NCBI GenBank assembly: GCA_944376795.1
Contig: CALWDW010000030.1
Span: 1 to 50,635, forward strand
Direction of reading: 5' to 3'
Length of the DNA: 50,635 nucleotides
Origin: an uncultured Christensenellaceae bacterium
GTDB lineage: Bacteria; Bacillota; Clostridia; Christensenellales; UMGS416
The notes under the pieces are model-generated. The model made no database searches, was not told the DNA's origin, and saw nothing but the letters and a program-made list of their open reading frames with translations. Positions 32,966 through 41,730 of this stretch are shown here, one piece after another. The translations under genes and the position numbers were made by a program. Numbering within the stretch: the first letter of the stretch is position 1; each line of letters starts with the position of its first letter.

Positions 32966-33685
32966 ATGCTGGAGTGGAAAGGACGAGTCAACGGGCTGCC
33001 AGTGTGCGCCGGTTTTCGGGAAGAGAGCGTGAAGCGGGTTTTCCTACCCTTGCTGTGGGAAATCGCACGGCGCCCGCGTGAAGAGGGCCGGCGTACAGTG
33101 GCCTTTCTGGCCGGGCCGCCGGGAGCGGGAAAGAGTACGCTGGCGGCTTTCTTGGAGGAACTGTCCCGAGAAACGCCGGGGCTGCCTCCTTTGCAGGCCC
33201 TGGGAATGGACGGCTTTCACTATCCCCAGGAGGAGATTGCCCGACGCCGGGTGCTGCGGGCGGGCCGCTGGCAGCCTATGCGCCGCTACAAGGGCGGCCC
33301 GGAGAGCTTTGACACAGAGAAGCTGGCGCGGGCGCTGGAGACCCTGGGGCGAGGAGACCCGGTGCGCTGGCCCGTGTACGACCGGCGGCTTCACGATGTG
33401 GTGGAGGAAGCCCTGGAGGTGCGGGAAAGGCTGGTCCTGGTGGAAGGAAACTGGATGCTGGACCTTCGGGAGCCTTGGGCGGGCTTGTACGCCTTTTGTG
33501 ATCTGTCCATTGCGCTGCGGGGGAAGGAGGCGCTGCTCAGGCCCCGGCTCGTGGCGCGCAAGGTGGCGGGAGGCCTTTCCCAGGAGGATGCCCAGGCGTT
33601 TTACGAGGACTGCGACGGGCCCAATGTGCGCATGTGTCTGGAAAACATGCGGAAGGCGGATGTGGAGCTTCTCCTCCCTCTATAG
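32966..33685 (+). CDS. YggC-like P-loop nucleoside/sugar kinase family protein
   Basis: 239 residues from ATG 32966 after GAGAAGGAAAG. It has a P-loop NTPase core related to uridine kinase, phosphoribulokinase and pantothenate kinase: Walker A AGPPGAGKST (about residues 49-58), GMDGFHYP (acidic residue after strand 2), WPVYDRRLHDVV (a Y-D-R type substrate segment) and LVLVEGNWMLDL (strand before the lid). E. coli YggC and fructose-transport-associated FrcK proteins share this pattern. The phosphorylated compound is unknown. It ends about 30 bases before the promoter of the M42 operon and has no terminator that I can see. Confidence 0.82.
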   Translation: MLEWKGRVNGLPVCAGFREESVKRVFLPLLWEIARRPREEGRRTVAFLAGPPGAGKSTLAAFLEELSRETPGLPPLQALGMDGFHYPQEEIARRRVLRAGRWQPMRRYKGGPESFDTEKLARALETLGRGDPVRWPVYDRRLHDVVEEALEVRERLVLVEGNWMLDLREPWAGLYAFCDLSIALRGKEALLRPRLVARKVAGGLSQEDAQAFYEDCDGPNVRMCLENMRKADVELLLPL

Positions 33686-33715
33686 GGCGTGGGCGGCGAA
33701 GCGTCCCGAATTGCA

Positions 33716-33745
33716 TTGAAGGAAGCGCCCAGGATATGGTATACT
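33716..33745 (+). promoter_or_regulatory. Promoter of the M42-WG-ComEC-like operon
   Basis: TTGAAG (33716-33721), 18 bases, and TATACT (33740-33745) preceded by TGG. No further promoter or terminator was seen before 39774, which suggests one long transcript. Confidence 0.65.
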
Positions 33746-33787
33746 AGCGGTACAGAGCCTCCTTGGGAGGCGAAGAAAGGCAGGCAT

Positions 33788-34822
33788 ATGATGGATATCA
33801 AAAGCGAATGGATGTCCCTGTGCGCCATGACCGGCCCCTCCGGGGGCGAGGAGGCAGTTTCCCGCCGGGTGGCGGAGCTCTTCTCGGCCTACAGCGGGGA
33901 CGTCTGGACCGACGGGATGATGAATACCTACGCCCGCATTGGCGGCAAGGGTCCTAGGGTAGTGGTGGCCGCCCATATCGATGAAATCGGACTGATGGTC
34001 AACTTCATCGATGAGGATGGTTATATTGGCTTCTGCCAGGTGGGCGGTGTGGATCCGCGGATTCTTCCAGCCCAGGAGGTGATCGTCCACGGGGCGGAGG
34101 ACCTTTACGGAATCGTGGCCGTCAAGCCGCCCCACGTGCTCACCCCAGAGGAGAGAGAGCATGCTCTTGCCATGGAGGATCTTCGCATTGATCTGGGACT
34201 TCCTGCGGAAACCGTGCGGGAAAAGGTTCGGATTGGCGACTATATTACCTTTGACGCGCCGCCAGTTTCTCTTATGGACAGCCTGGTGGCTTCTAAGTCC
34301 ACCGACGACCGGATGGGGATTGCTGTGATGCTGGAGGCAATGGAGCGCCTGAAGGGCCGTCCCCTTTCCGCCGAGGTGATCATGGCGGGGACGGTGCAGG
34401 AGGAAGTCGGTTGCCGGGGGGCCATGGTGGCTGCTCAGGCCCTGCAGCCCGAGCTGGCCGTGGTGCTGGACGTCACCCACGCAACGACGCCCGACGCCCC
34501 GCCCTTTGCCACGGTGGACCTGGACAAACCCTGCGTTGCTATTGTGCCGGTGATGCACCAGGGATGGACCCGCGTGCTGCGGGAGACGGCCCGAGAACTT
34601 GGCATCGAGATATCAGTGGAGGTAGGCGGCCGCACCAGCGGAACCGACGCCGACGAGATACAGATTGCCGGATCGGGGATTCCCTGTGTGGCGCTGCAGG
34701 TTCCGGTGCGCTATATGCATACCACGGTGGAAGTGATTTCCTATGATGTCATTGCCCAGTGCGGCCAGATCCTGGCCGCGTTCCTGGAGAAGGTAACGTC
34801 CTGTGGGGAGGTGCTTCTATGA
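33788..34822 (+). CDS. M42-family glutamyl/leucyl-type aminopeptidase, copy 1
   Basis: 344 residues from ATG 33788 (a second ATG follows directly), with AAAGGCAGG upstream. It is a dinuclear-metal aminopeptidase of the M42/TET group: AAHIDEIGLM (metal-binding His), STDDRMG (bridging Asp), GTVQEEVGCRGA (base Glu and metal Glu), LDVTHATTPD (Asp ligand) and VRYMHTTVE (last His). All ligands are present, so it is probably active. These enzymes form 12-subunit tetrahedral particles that trim peptides down to amino acids in the cytoplasm. The stop overlaps the start of the next M42 gene by ATGA. It is the first of three paralogues in a row. Confidence 0.9.
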   Translation: MMDIKSEWMSLCAMTGPSGGEEAVSRRVAELFSAYSGDVWTDGMMNTYARIGGKGPRVVVAAHIDEIGLMVNFIDEDGYIGFCQVGGVDPRILPAQEVIVHGAEDLYGIVAVKPPHVLTPEEREHALAMEDLRIDLGLPAETVREKVRIGDYITFDAPPVSLMDSLVASKSTDDRMGIAVMLEAMERLKGRPLSAEVIMAGTVQEEVGCRGAMVAAQALQPELAVVLDVTHATTPDAPPFATVDLDKPCVAIVPVMHQGWTRVLRETARELGIEISVEVGGRTSGTDADEIQIAGSGIPCVALQVPVRYMHTTVEVISYDVIAQCGQILAAFLEKVTSCGEVLL

Positions 34823-35865
34823 GCTTGCGTGAGTTGACGGCCTGCGCCGGGGTTTCCGGCTTTGAGAATGAGGTTCGCGCCTACCTGATCCGCCAGTGCA
34901 AGGCACTGGCCGATGAGGTGCGGGTGGACGCTCTAGGCAATGTCATCGCCATTTGCCACGCCACCAAGCCCCACGCCAAGCGGGTGATGGTGGCCGCCCA
35001 CATGGATGAGGTAGGCCTCATCGTCACCGGGGTGGAGGACAGCGGGTTGATCCGCTTTGCCCCGGTGGGAGGGATCGATCCGCGGGTCATGGTCTCCAAG
35101 CGCGTCATCGTGGGAGAGCGGCACGTCCGGGGCGTGATCGGGGCCAAGGCCATCCATTTGACCAGCGCCGAGGAGCGGAAGACCCCGCTGCCTGTCAAGA
35201 ACCTTTATATCGATATCGGCGCCGCCGACAAGGAGGCCGCCCTGAAGCTGGTGGAGCCGGGAGATCCCGTGATCTTTGACAGCCGGTATGTGGAGTTTGG
35301 AGATGGGTTGATTAAGTCCCGGGCCCTGGATGACCGGGCGGGCTGCGGCATGCTGCTGTCGGCCATGGAACGCCGTTATCCTGTGGAATTGGCCGCGGTT
35401 TTTACCGTTCAGGAGGAGATCGGGACCCGGGGCGCCAAGGCGGCCGCCTACCGGCTGGATCCTGATGCGGCTCTGGTGCTGGAGGGCACCACCTGTGCCG
35501 ATATCGCCGGAGTCAAGGACGAACAGAAGGTGACCCGCTTGGGGAAGGGCCCCGTGGTGGGTGTGCGGGACAGCAGCGCCGTGCATGATCCACGCCTGCG
35601 CGCCTTTGTGCTGGAGACCGCAGCCAAGTATGGCATTGCGGTGCAGAACCGGGAGGGAACCTTTGGCGGGACCGACTGCGGGTCTATCCAGCGCAGCCGC
35701 GGCGGCGTGCCTGTGGCCATGATGGCGGTGGCAACCCGCTTTATCCACTCGCCGGTGACGGTGATTGCCCGGAAGGATTACGAGGCGGGTTGCGCGCTGC
35801 TGACCCATGTGCTGCAGGATATGGAGAGCTTTTTGAATGATAAGGAAGGTGACTGCAATGAATAG
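34819..35865 (+). CDS. M42-family aminopeptidase, copy 2
   Basis: 348 residues from ATG 34819, with GGGGAGGTG in front and a four-base overlap with copy 1. The M42 ligands are in VAAHMDEVGLIV, ALDDRAGCGM, FTVQEEIGTRGAKAA, LEGTTCADIAG (here a glutamate where copies 1 and 3 have aspartate) and TRFIHSPVT. The Glu-for-Asp difference at the fourth ligand is a known alternative in the family and may shift metal or residue preference. The next gene starts eight bases before this stop, so the three paralogues are translationally coupled. Side-chain specificity cannot be read from the sequence. Confidence 0.9.
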   Translation: MSLRELTACAGVSGFENEVRAYLIRQCKALADEVRVDALGNVIAICHATKPHAKRVMVAAHMDEVGLIVTGVEDSGLIRFAPVGGIDPRVMVSKRVIVGERHVRGVIGAKAIHLTSAEERKTPLPVKNLYIDIGAADKEAALKLVEPGDPVIFDSRYVEFGDGLIKSRALDDRAGCGMLLSAMERRYPVELAAVFTVQEEIGTRGAKAAAYRLDPDAALVLEGTTCADIAGVKDEQKVTRLGKGPVVGVRDSSAVHDPRLRAFVLETAAKYGIAVQNREGTFGGTDCGSIQRSRGGVPVAMMAVATRFIHSPVTVIARKDYEAGCALLTHVLQDMESFLNDKEGDCNE

Positions 35866-36862
35866 CCGCGAGACTCTAATGAAACTCTGTATGGCCTTTG
35901 GCCCCACCGGCGCCGAGGACAAGGTTTCCCAGGTGATTGAAGAGATGGTGCGTCCCTACGTGGATGAGATCCGCCGCGATGCCATGGGCAATCTCATTGC
36001 CGTCAAGCGCGGCCAGGGGAAGGGCAAGGTGATGGTGGCCGCCCATATGGACCAGATCGGCCTGATGGTGACCTCCATTGACGAGAATGGTTTCCTGCGG
36101 GTTGCGAACGTGGGCGGCATTGCGCCCCGGAGCGTTCTCTACCGCCAGGTGACCTTCGAAAATGGGACGGTGGGCTGCGTGGGACTTAACGCCAAGGCGC
36201 CTTCCCTGGATAAAGTAACCCTGGAGCATGTTTTTATTGATATTGGCTGTGAGAGCCGTGCCGAGGCGCTGGAAAAGGTGCAGATTGGGGATACCTGTAT
36301 CATGCAGGCCAATTTCCTGGACATGGGCCAGCGCATGAGCAGCCCGGCCATGGATAACCGCAGCGCCTGCGCCGTGCTGGTGGAGGCCCTGAAGCGCCTG
36401 GATACGCCGGCGATGGATGTTTACGGCGTGTTTACCACCCAGGAGGAGGTGGGCCTGCGGGGCGCTAAGACCGCAGCCTTTGCTATCCAGCCTGATGTGG
36501 GTATCGCGGTGGACATCACCGGAGAGTCCTCCTATCCCGAGGCCGAAGCGACCTGTTCCATGAAGATGGGCCAGGGTGCGGCGGTGAAGGTTCGCGATGC
36601 GTCGGTATTCTGCACCCCCGCCGTGGTGCGGTGGATGGAGGAGACGGCCAAGGAGGAGGGGATTCCTTACCAGCGTGAGGTTTTGACCTTTGGCGGTACC
36701 GATACCCAGGCCATCCAGCTCACCGGCGCGGGAATCCCCGCCGGATGCATCTCCATTCCCGGCCGCTATATCCACAGTATGTGCGAGACCATTGACGGGC
36801 GGGACTATGAGGCGGCGATCGCTCTGTTGGCCGCCCTCTTGAAGAAGGAGTACCAGCATTGA
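35858..36862 (+). CDS. M42-family aminopeptidase, copy 3
   Basis: 334 residues from ATG 35858, with AAGGAAGGTG upstream inside the end of copy 2. Ligand segments are VAAHMDQIGLMV, AMDNRSACAVL, FTTQEEVGLRGAKTAAF, AVDITGESSYPEAE and GRYIHSMCETID. The D-N-R variant of the bridging aspartate motif keeps the ligand. It is the shortest of the three. The stop codon overlaps the start of the WG-repeat lipoprotein gene (TGATG). Together with copies 1 and 2 it could give mixed-subunit or complementary peptidase particles. Confidence 0.9.
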   Translation: MNSRETLMKLCMAFGPTGAEDKVSQVIEEMVRPYVDEIRRDAMGNLIAVKRGQGKGKVMVAAHMDQIGLMVTSIDENGFLRVANVGGIAPRSVLYRQVTFENGTVGCVGLNAKAPSLDKVTLEHVFIDIGCESRAEALEKVQIGDTCIMQANFLDMGQRMSSPAMDNRSACAVLVEALKRLDTPAMDVYGVFTTQEEVGLRGAKTAAFAIQPDVGIAVDITGESSYPEAEATCSMKMGQGAAVKVRDASVFCTPAVVRWMEETAKEEGIPYQREVLTFGGTDTQAIQLTGAGIPAGCISIPGRYIHSMCETIDGRDYEAAIALLAALLKKEYQH

Positions 36863-37884
36863 TGAAAAGAGGAATCCGCGCCGTAGCCGTTTTGCTGCTG
36901 GCGGCGCTGCTGGCGGTGAGCCTCTCCGGCTGTGAGATGTTCTCCATGCTGCAGATTGGTTATATTGACAAAACCGGCGCCCTGGTGATCCCGGAGAAAT
37001 ACCAGCAGGCCCAGCCCTTTCACGAGGGGCGTGCCGGGGTGATGATGGGCATTCAGGAGGTCTACGCTTGGGGCTTCATCGATACCACGGGGGAGTTCGT
37101 CATCCAGCCGGAGTATAACATGGTGCGTCCCTATTACGAGGGTTTGGCGCCGGTACAGATCGTGGATGACGACAATGCCGACGGCTATTGGATCTATATC
37201 GATGAAGAAGGCAACGATGTGTTTGGCAAGCAATTCCTGGACGCATCGGTATTCGTGAACGGCCTGGCTCCGGTGCAGGAGCTGGAGGTTCCCCAGAAGT
37301 ACGGCCTGATCAATCGGGAGGGCGAGTACGTGCTGGAGCCAACGTATGACCTGATCAGCGTATTCGATCCGGAGACCGGGTTGGCGATGGTGCGGGTCGG
37401 CGGGGAGACCGCTGGGCGCTGCGGCTATATCAACCAGGAGGGAGAGGAGGTTATCGAGCCCAAGTATTACTATGCCGGCACCTTCAGCGAGGGCTTGGCG
37501 GCGGTGAAGGTCTCCCAGGATGACGGGGTGGCCGATTGGGGCTTCATCAATCCCGAAGGGGAGATGGTCCTGGGCGGCGACTACGCCTATGTGGGGAACT
37601 TTAGTGACGGCCTTTGCCCGGTATACTTTGGCAGCAGCGCCGAAGACGCCACAGGAAAATGGGGCTACATCGATAAGCAGGGCAATGTGGTGCTGGAGGC
37701 CCAATATATGACGGCCGGCAATTTCTCAGACGGCATGGCAGCGGTGCAGCTTTCCAGCGAAGAGGACGATTGGGCCTATATTGACACCCAGGGCAACGTG
37801 CTCTTTGACGCCCAGTATGCAGGCTGTGGACAGTTCAGCGAAGGCTTGGCAGCCGTCGTGGTGGTCAATGGCATGCAGCGCTAG
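36862..37884 (+). CDS. WG-repeat lipoprotein
   Basis: 340 residues. ATG 36862 overlaps the stop of the third M42 gene (TGATG), with AAGGAG upstream. The signal peptide ends LSLSGC-like at Cys24 (LSGC). The rest is seven or so WG/KWG-type beta repeats: GYIDKTGALVIPEKY, GFIDTTGEFVIQPEY, YGLINREGEYVLEPTY, GYINQEGEEVIEPKY, GFINPEGEMVLGGDY, GYIDKQGNVVLEAQY and AYIDTQGNVLFDAQY, each followed by an F-x-x-G-L-A/C-V segment. Such repeats form surface beta structures of unknown function, often in anaerobes. The protein is likely anchored on the outside of the cell. Coupling to cytoplasmic peptidase genes is unusual and may be only an expression arrangement. Confidence 0.88.
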   Translation: MKRGIRAVAVLLLAALLAVSLSGCEMFSMLQIGYIDKTGALVIPEKYQQAQPFHEGRAGVMMGIQEVYAWGFIDTTGEFVIQPEYNMVRPYYEGLAPVQIVDDDNADGYWIYIDEEGNDVFGKQFLDASVFVNGLAPVQELEVPQKYGLINREGEYVLEPTYDLISVFDPETGLAMVRVGGETAGRCGYINQEGEEVIEPKYYYAGTFSEGLAAVKVSQDDGVADWGFINPEGEMVLGGDYAYVGNFSDGLCPVYFGSSAEDATGKWGYIDKQGNVVLEAQYMTAGNFSDGMAAVQLSSEEDDWAYIDTQGNVLFDAQYAGCGQFSEGLAAVVVVNGMQR

Positions 37885-37902
37885 GGAGGATAGAATAGAA
37901 AT

Positions 37903-38832
37903 ATGACGCATTACCAAAAGGATACCCAGGTCGCCAGCGACGGGGTCCCCTTACAAAGGTATCACTGGCCGGTGGAGGAGCCCCGTGCCGTAATGGTTCT
38001 GGTGCACGGCATGGCGGAGTATGCTGCCCGCTATGATGCTTTTGCCCACGCTTTGCAGGTTCAGGGCATTGCTGTCCTGGCTATGGATCTGCGGGGGCAC
38101 GGCGGCTCAATCCTTCCGGAGGACGGACCGGGAGACTTTGGCGAAGGCGGCTGGCAGCGGGTTTGCGAAGACATCCTGGAGCTGACCCAGTATGCCCAGG
38201 ATATGTATCTGGATATCCCCGTAATCCTTTTCGGCCACTCTATGGGTTCGATATTTGTTCGGGCCGTACTGATGCTGGAGCCCGAGCACTATGCAGGCAT
38301 GGTGATGATGGGGGTTACGGTGGACCGACCGGTCCGGAGGAACCTTGGCCCTGTGCTCACCGGAACCGTGGCCGTACTTACCGGGGATAAGCCCAGTCCC
38401 TTTATTGACGCTATGACCTTTGGCAGCTTCAATAAAGCCTTTGAGCCAGCTCGAACCAAATTTGACTGGCTTTCCAGTGACCCCCAGGCGGTGGACGCTT
38501 ACATGGCAGATCCCCTGTGCGGCTTTGTCAGCCACGCGAGCCTGTACCAAAATGTGGCTGCCATGCTCCTGGATACTCTGAAACGGGAGAATCTGGAGCG
38601 CATCCCTCGGCAGCTGCCGGTGTTGGTGCTTTCCGGGGACCAGGATCCCGTGGGCATGAATGGCAAGGCGGCCCAATTCCTCCAGGAAACCTGGTCGGAG
38701 GCCGGCCTGGATATTCGAACCGTTCTGGTGCCTAAAGGCCGGCATGAACTCCTCCAGGATGTCTGCCGCGATCAGGTTACCGAGGATATCTTGGACTTTA
38801 TGGAGGAGATTATCGAGAAAAGGAAGGGATAG
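37903..38832 (+). CDS. Alpha/beta hydrolase, lysophospholipase / monoacylglycerol-lipase type
   Basis: 309 residues from ATG 37903, with GGGAGG about 13 bases upstream. It is a Hydrolase_4-type fold without signal peptide: early GYxxxH-like text PRAVMVLVHGMAEYAARYDAFAHAL, LDLRGHGGS-type DLRGHGGSI, nucleophile elbow FGHSMGS (Ser113), and LPVLVLSGDQDPVG with the acid aspartate; the last catalytic histidine is in KGRHELLQD. This is the pattern of PldB/MGL-like esterases that release fatty acids from lysolipids or monoglycerides. The gene lies 18 bases after the WG-repeat gene and 3 bases before the next gene, so it is in the same operon. Confidence 0.88.
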   Translation: MTHYQKDTQVASDGVPLQRYHWPVEEPRAVMVLVHGMAEYAARYDAFAHALQVQGIAVLAMDLRGHGGSILPEDGPGDFGEGGWQRVCEDILELTQYAQDMYLDIPVILFGHSMGSIFVRAVLMLEPEHYAGMVMMGVTVDRPVRRNLGPVLTGTVAVLTGDKPSPFIDAMTFGSFNKAFEPARTKFDWLSSDPQAVDAYMADPLCGFVSHASLYQNVAAMLLDTLKRENLERIPRQLPVLVLSGDQDPVGMNGKAAQFLQETWSEAGLDIRTVLVPKGRHELLQDVCRDQVTEDILDFMEEIIEKRKG

Positions 38833-38835
38833 ATC

Positions 38836-39744
38836 ATGGCCGCGAGACGCAGACGAGGAAACGGAGGCTTAGCGGGGCTGGCAATCTGCCTTTTGGTGGT
38901 GGTTCTGGGCTTTCTGCTCCATGACAGCGCCCTGGGCCGGCTCCTGTATGGCACAGGCGGCGCCTCGGTGGCGCCGGGGGAGACTACCGTGGTCTTCGTG
39001 GACGTGGGCCAGGGGGATTCTACCATCCTTGCCTCCAACGGGACTTTTATCCTGGTGGACGCTGGGGACGAGGACGCAGGGAACGCCGTCATCCAGGCGG
39101 CCCGGGATCTGGGCGTGGACCGTTTTGATCTGGTGATTGCCTCCCATCCCCACAATGACCACATTGGAGGGATGGATGATGTACTGGCGGTATACGAAGC
39201 CGACCGCTTCATGATGCCCTATGTGGAGCATGATTCCAAGGCCTTTGAGCGCTTGTTGGACGCGGTGGATGCCCAAGGGCTCTCCATCGAGTCTCCCAAG
39301 CCCGGCGATGTGGTGCAGGTGGGGGACTTTATCCTGACCTTTGTGCATCCGCCGGAGGGAGCTTCCTATGAAGAGATGAATGACTACTCTTTGGTGGTCA
39401 GGGTCGAGGCGCCGGGCGGAACGGTGCTGCTGACCGGGGATGCCGAGGACGATGCGGAGAAGGCGATGCGCGACGGCGGGTATGACCTGTCGGCGGATAT
39501 CCTGAAGGTGGGCCACCATGGTTCCAAGAGCTCCACCGGAAAGAAGTTCTTGAACAAGATCCAGCCCATCTACGCTGTGATCTCCTGCGGTGTGGAAAAT
39601 GCTTACAAGCATCCCGCCGAAAAGACGTTGGAAACCCTGGAAGAGGCAGGGGTGCAGTACTTTGTAACCAGCCAGGTGGGACGGGTGACCTTCCATCTGC
39701 AGACCGGGCAGCCCATAGAGGTTACCACCGAAAAGGCAGCCTAA
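38836..39744 (+). CDS. ComEC/Rec2-like metallo-beta-lactamase-fold protein
   Basis: 302 residues from ATG 38836 with GGAAGGG upstream. A single N-terminal membrane helix (about residues 13-30) is followed by an extracytoplasmic MBL domain like the C-terminal domain of competence protein ComEC: FVDVGQGDSTIL, the metal site SHPHNDHIGG (HxHxDH), LLTGDAEDDAE and VGHHGSKSST. ComEC itself is a large multi-pass protein; this is the stand-alone form without the channel. A nuclease or other phosphoesterase role outside the membrane is plausible. The start is three bases after the hydrolase stop. It ends the seven-gene operon at a strong terminator. Confidence 0.87.
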   Translation: MAARRRRGNGGLAGLAICLLVVVLGFLLHDSALGRLLYGTGGASVAPGETTVVFVDVGQGDSTILASNGTFILVDAGDEDAGNAVIQAARDLGVDRFDLVIASHPHNDHIGGMDDVLAVYEADRFMMPYVEHDSKAFERLLDAVDAQGLSIESPKPGDVVQVGDFILTFVHPPEGASYEEMNDYSLVVRVEAPGGTVLLTGDAEDDAEKAMRDGGYDLSADILKVGHHGSKSSTGKKFLNKIQPIYAVISCGVENAYKHPAEKTLETLEEAGVQYFVTSQVGRVTFHLQTGQPIEVTTEKAA

Positions 39745-39773
39745 TTCCGGAAAGACAGGCTGCAGTCCCAAGA

Positions 39774-39820
39774 GCAAAGGCCCGCGCTTCGAGTGACATC
39801 GGAGCGCGGGCCTTTGCTTT
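39774..39820. terminator. Bidirectional intrinsic terminator
   Basis: GCAAAGGCCCGCGCTTC pairs with GGAGCGCGGGCCTTTGC across a 10-base loop, with T-rich sequence after it on both strands. It ends the M42 operon and the convergent GH127-like operon. Confidence 0.88.
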
Positions 39821-39833
39821 GCGGAATGAAACA

Positions 39834-40586
39834 CTATGCCATGCAGGACAGCAGGAATTCCACCACGGGTGTAGGATCCTCCAGGCTGTGGGGATGGTGG
39901 GCGCAGCCTGGTTTGAGAATGTAGAGGAGCTTTTCCCCATGGGCGCGGTAGTCGTCGGCCAGCAGCTGGGCGTTTTCCGTGTGGGGAACCACCGGGTCGG
40001 CGTCTCCCGCCACCAGCGCGATGGGAATATGCGCCTGGCGAAGGATGGGAAGCTTATCCAGGGGATTGGAATGGAAATTCCCAATCGTATCCGCATCCAG
40101 ACCGTAGCACGCCAGGCATTGGGCATATTCGGCGGGAGCCCCTTCTCCTTGCATAAGGCCGCCTGGCCAGCTGCGGATATCCAGCACCGGGGCGTCCAGG
40201 TACAGGGCGCAGATAGCCTCGGGAAATTGCGCGGCGAAATTGACTGCGTAGAGCCCGCCGCGGCTGAAACCGAAAAGCACCGTCCGCCGCGCCAGGCCAA
40301 CCTGCTCCGTCAGAAAGTCATAGAACCCCTTCATAAGGGCTATGGATGCCGGACAGCCGTACATGTCGCTGACCTGGTAATACGCCAGATGGAAGCCTGC
40401 ATGGAGCATGGCGACGTCCACCGTATCGAAGGCGCCCAGGAACTCGGCGCGCCATATCCAGGGCATTCCCGGCCGGGCCGTGTGGGGCGATATCACCACC
40501 CCGAGGCGGCCCTCCAGAAGGAAATCCTGCCGTGGGAACCCATGATAGTCTCCGACAGCCATCGGGGCGATGGGAAGCTGCAGCAT
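39834..40586 (-). CDS. Alpha/beta hydrolase, esterase/prolyl-oligopeptidase-like
   Basis: 250 residues from ATG 40586, with AGGAGGT in front. The hydrolase fold is shown by the nucleophile elbow LFGFSRGGLYA (Ser108), IALVAGDADPVVPHTEN (acid region) and PGCAHHPHS with the likely catalytic histidine. No signal peptide. It is the last gene of the operon GH127-like, CE15-like, hydrolase, with only nine bases from the CE15-like gene, so it probably removes an ester or works on a released sugar unit from the same polysaccharide. The ester type is unknown. The text HAGFHLAYYQVSDMYGCPASIALM is typical of a small subgroup of cytoplasmic carbohydrate esterases, but I cannot name it. Confidence 0.78.
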   Translation of the reverse strand: MLQLPIAPMAVGDYHGFPRQDFLLEGRLGVVISPHTARPGMPWIWRAEFLGAFDTVDVAMLHAGFHLAYYQVSDMYGCPASIALMKGFYDFLTEQVGLARRTVLFGFSRGGLYAVNFAAQFPEAICALYLDAPVLDIRSWPGGLMQGEGAPAEYAQCLACYGLDADTIGNFHSNPLDKLPILRQAHIPIALVAGDADPVVPHTENAQLLADDYRAHGEKLLYILKPGCAHHPHSLEDPTPVVEFLLSCMA

Positions 40587-40595
40587 ACAAACCTC

Positions 40596-41705
40596 CTACA
40601 GCCGTGTATCGGCAAAGTCCATGAACCAGTTCCAGTCGGCCAGCTTGAGATTGTGCCCGCCTTCCCGGACGTGGTAGCCAACCCGATCCCCGTGGACAGG
40701 CCTGTCAATGAGGGGCTGCGCCACCGCATCTCCCAGTCCCGCATAGCCGTAAAGGCGGTAGACCGGCGCCGTGGCGGCTGCGCCCCGGTATTCGTTGGGG
40801 GTGTAGCAGAAAGGATCCTCGGCAGAACTCTGCACATAGAGCAGGCGGGGCGCTACCATGGCCAGCACGGTATGCTGATCGAAGGGAGCCTCATGCTCCC
40901 GGTTTCCCCACTGCCGGTAGTTGCCGCAGAACCAGTGGGGGAAGTTGCGGGTGATGGCTTCAATGGTTTCCGCACGGGTATCCCGGCTGATTCCTGCGCC
41001 GCCGCAGCCCGAGCTGTTGGCGATGACCATGGCAAAGCGGGAATCCCGTGCGCCGGCCCACAGGGCGGCTTTGCCCAGGCGGGAGTGGCCCAGGACGGCC
41101 ACACGGGCGGCGTCTACCTCCGGGTCGGTCTCCAGGTAATCGAGAACCCGGGAAGCTGCCCAGCCCCAGGCTGAAAGGACGCCCCAGCTGGTAGCATTGC
41201 GCTCCCCGTCAAAGAGGGAAAATACGCCGTTATGGAACCCATCGTCCGCGTCGGCGGCGGCATCGTCGACATTGACCGACACCAGAGCATATCCCCGGGC
41301 GGTGACGGCCTGGTAGGCAAAGTAATTCTCCATGCCGGGGAAGGGCGGCTTGGCGTCAAAGGCGGGATTCCAACGCATATTGAGCATCATGAAGGCAGCG
41401 CGGGGCCCGGCATTTTCCTGGGGAAGATAGAGATAGGCGCGGATCCGGAGGGCATCCCCGCCATGGGGATTCGGGATCAAGACCGCAATATCCCGGCGGC
41501 GGATTCCTTTGGGGCCGGTTTCCTCACCGGTAACGGTGTATTGCACGCCCTGGGGGCGCTCCAGGGGCCGAATGCCATACTCCTGCTCCTCCAGGAGCCT
41601 AAGCAGGGCCGGACGGCGCGTGCGCTCCCAGTCCTCCGCAGTCCGAATCGTGCCGTCCAGCAGAGGAGGAAGTCCCATCGATTCGTATAGTTCCTTGACA
41701 TTCAT
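40596..41705 (-). CDS. CE15-like glucuronoyl esterase / carbohydrate esterase
   Basis: 369 residues from ATG 41705 with GAGGT upstream. The catalytic serine lies in VLGHSRLGKAALW (Ser208), and the CE15-type block NSSGCGGAGISRDTRAETIEAI with FPHWFCGNY follows, then MVAPRLLYVQSSAEDPF and the histidine in REGGHNLKLADW. CE15 enzymes cleave esters between glucuronoyl groups of xylan and lignin alcohols or related uronate esters. No signal peptide is apparent, so it would act on imported oligosaccharides. It is 25 bases downstream of the GH127-like gene. The alternative is an acetyl xylan esterase-like member of the same fold. The length fits the family. Confidence 0.82.
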   Translation of the reverse strand: MNVKELYESMGLPPLLDGTIRTAEDWERTRRPALLRLLEEQEYGIRPLERPQGVQYTVTGEETGPKGIRRRDIAVLIPNPHGGDALRIRAYLYLPQENAGPRAAFMMLNMRWNPAFDAKPPFPGMENYFAYQAVTARGYALVSVNVDDAAADADDGFHNGVFSLFDGERNATSWGVLSAWGWAASRVLDYLETDPEVDAARVAVLGHSRLGKAALWAGARDSRFAMVIANSSGCGGAGISRDTRAETIEAITRNFPHWFCGNYRQWGNREHEAPFDQHTVLAMVAPRLLYVQSSAEDPFCYTPNEYRGAAATAPVYRLYGYAGLGDAVAQPLIDRPVHGDRVGYHVREGGHNLKLADWNWFMDFADTRL

Positions 41706-41730
41706 GGCAAATACCTCGTAAAACGCAGGG

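Noticed and set aside
38836..39744. Annotation as complete competence channel ComEC
   Set aside because: Only the MBL domain with one membrane helix is present; the multi-pass channel domain is absent.
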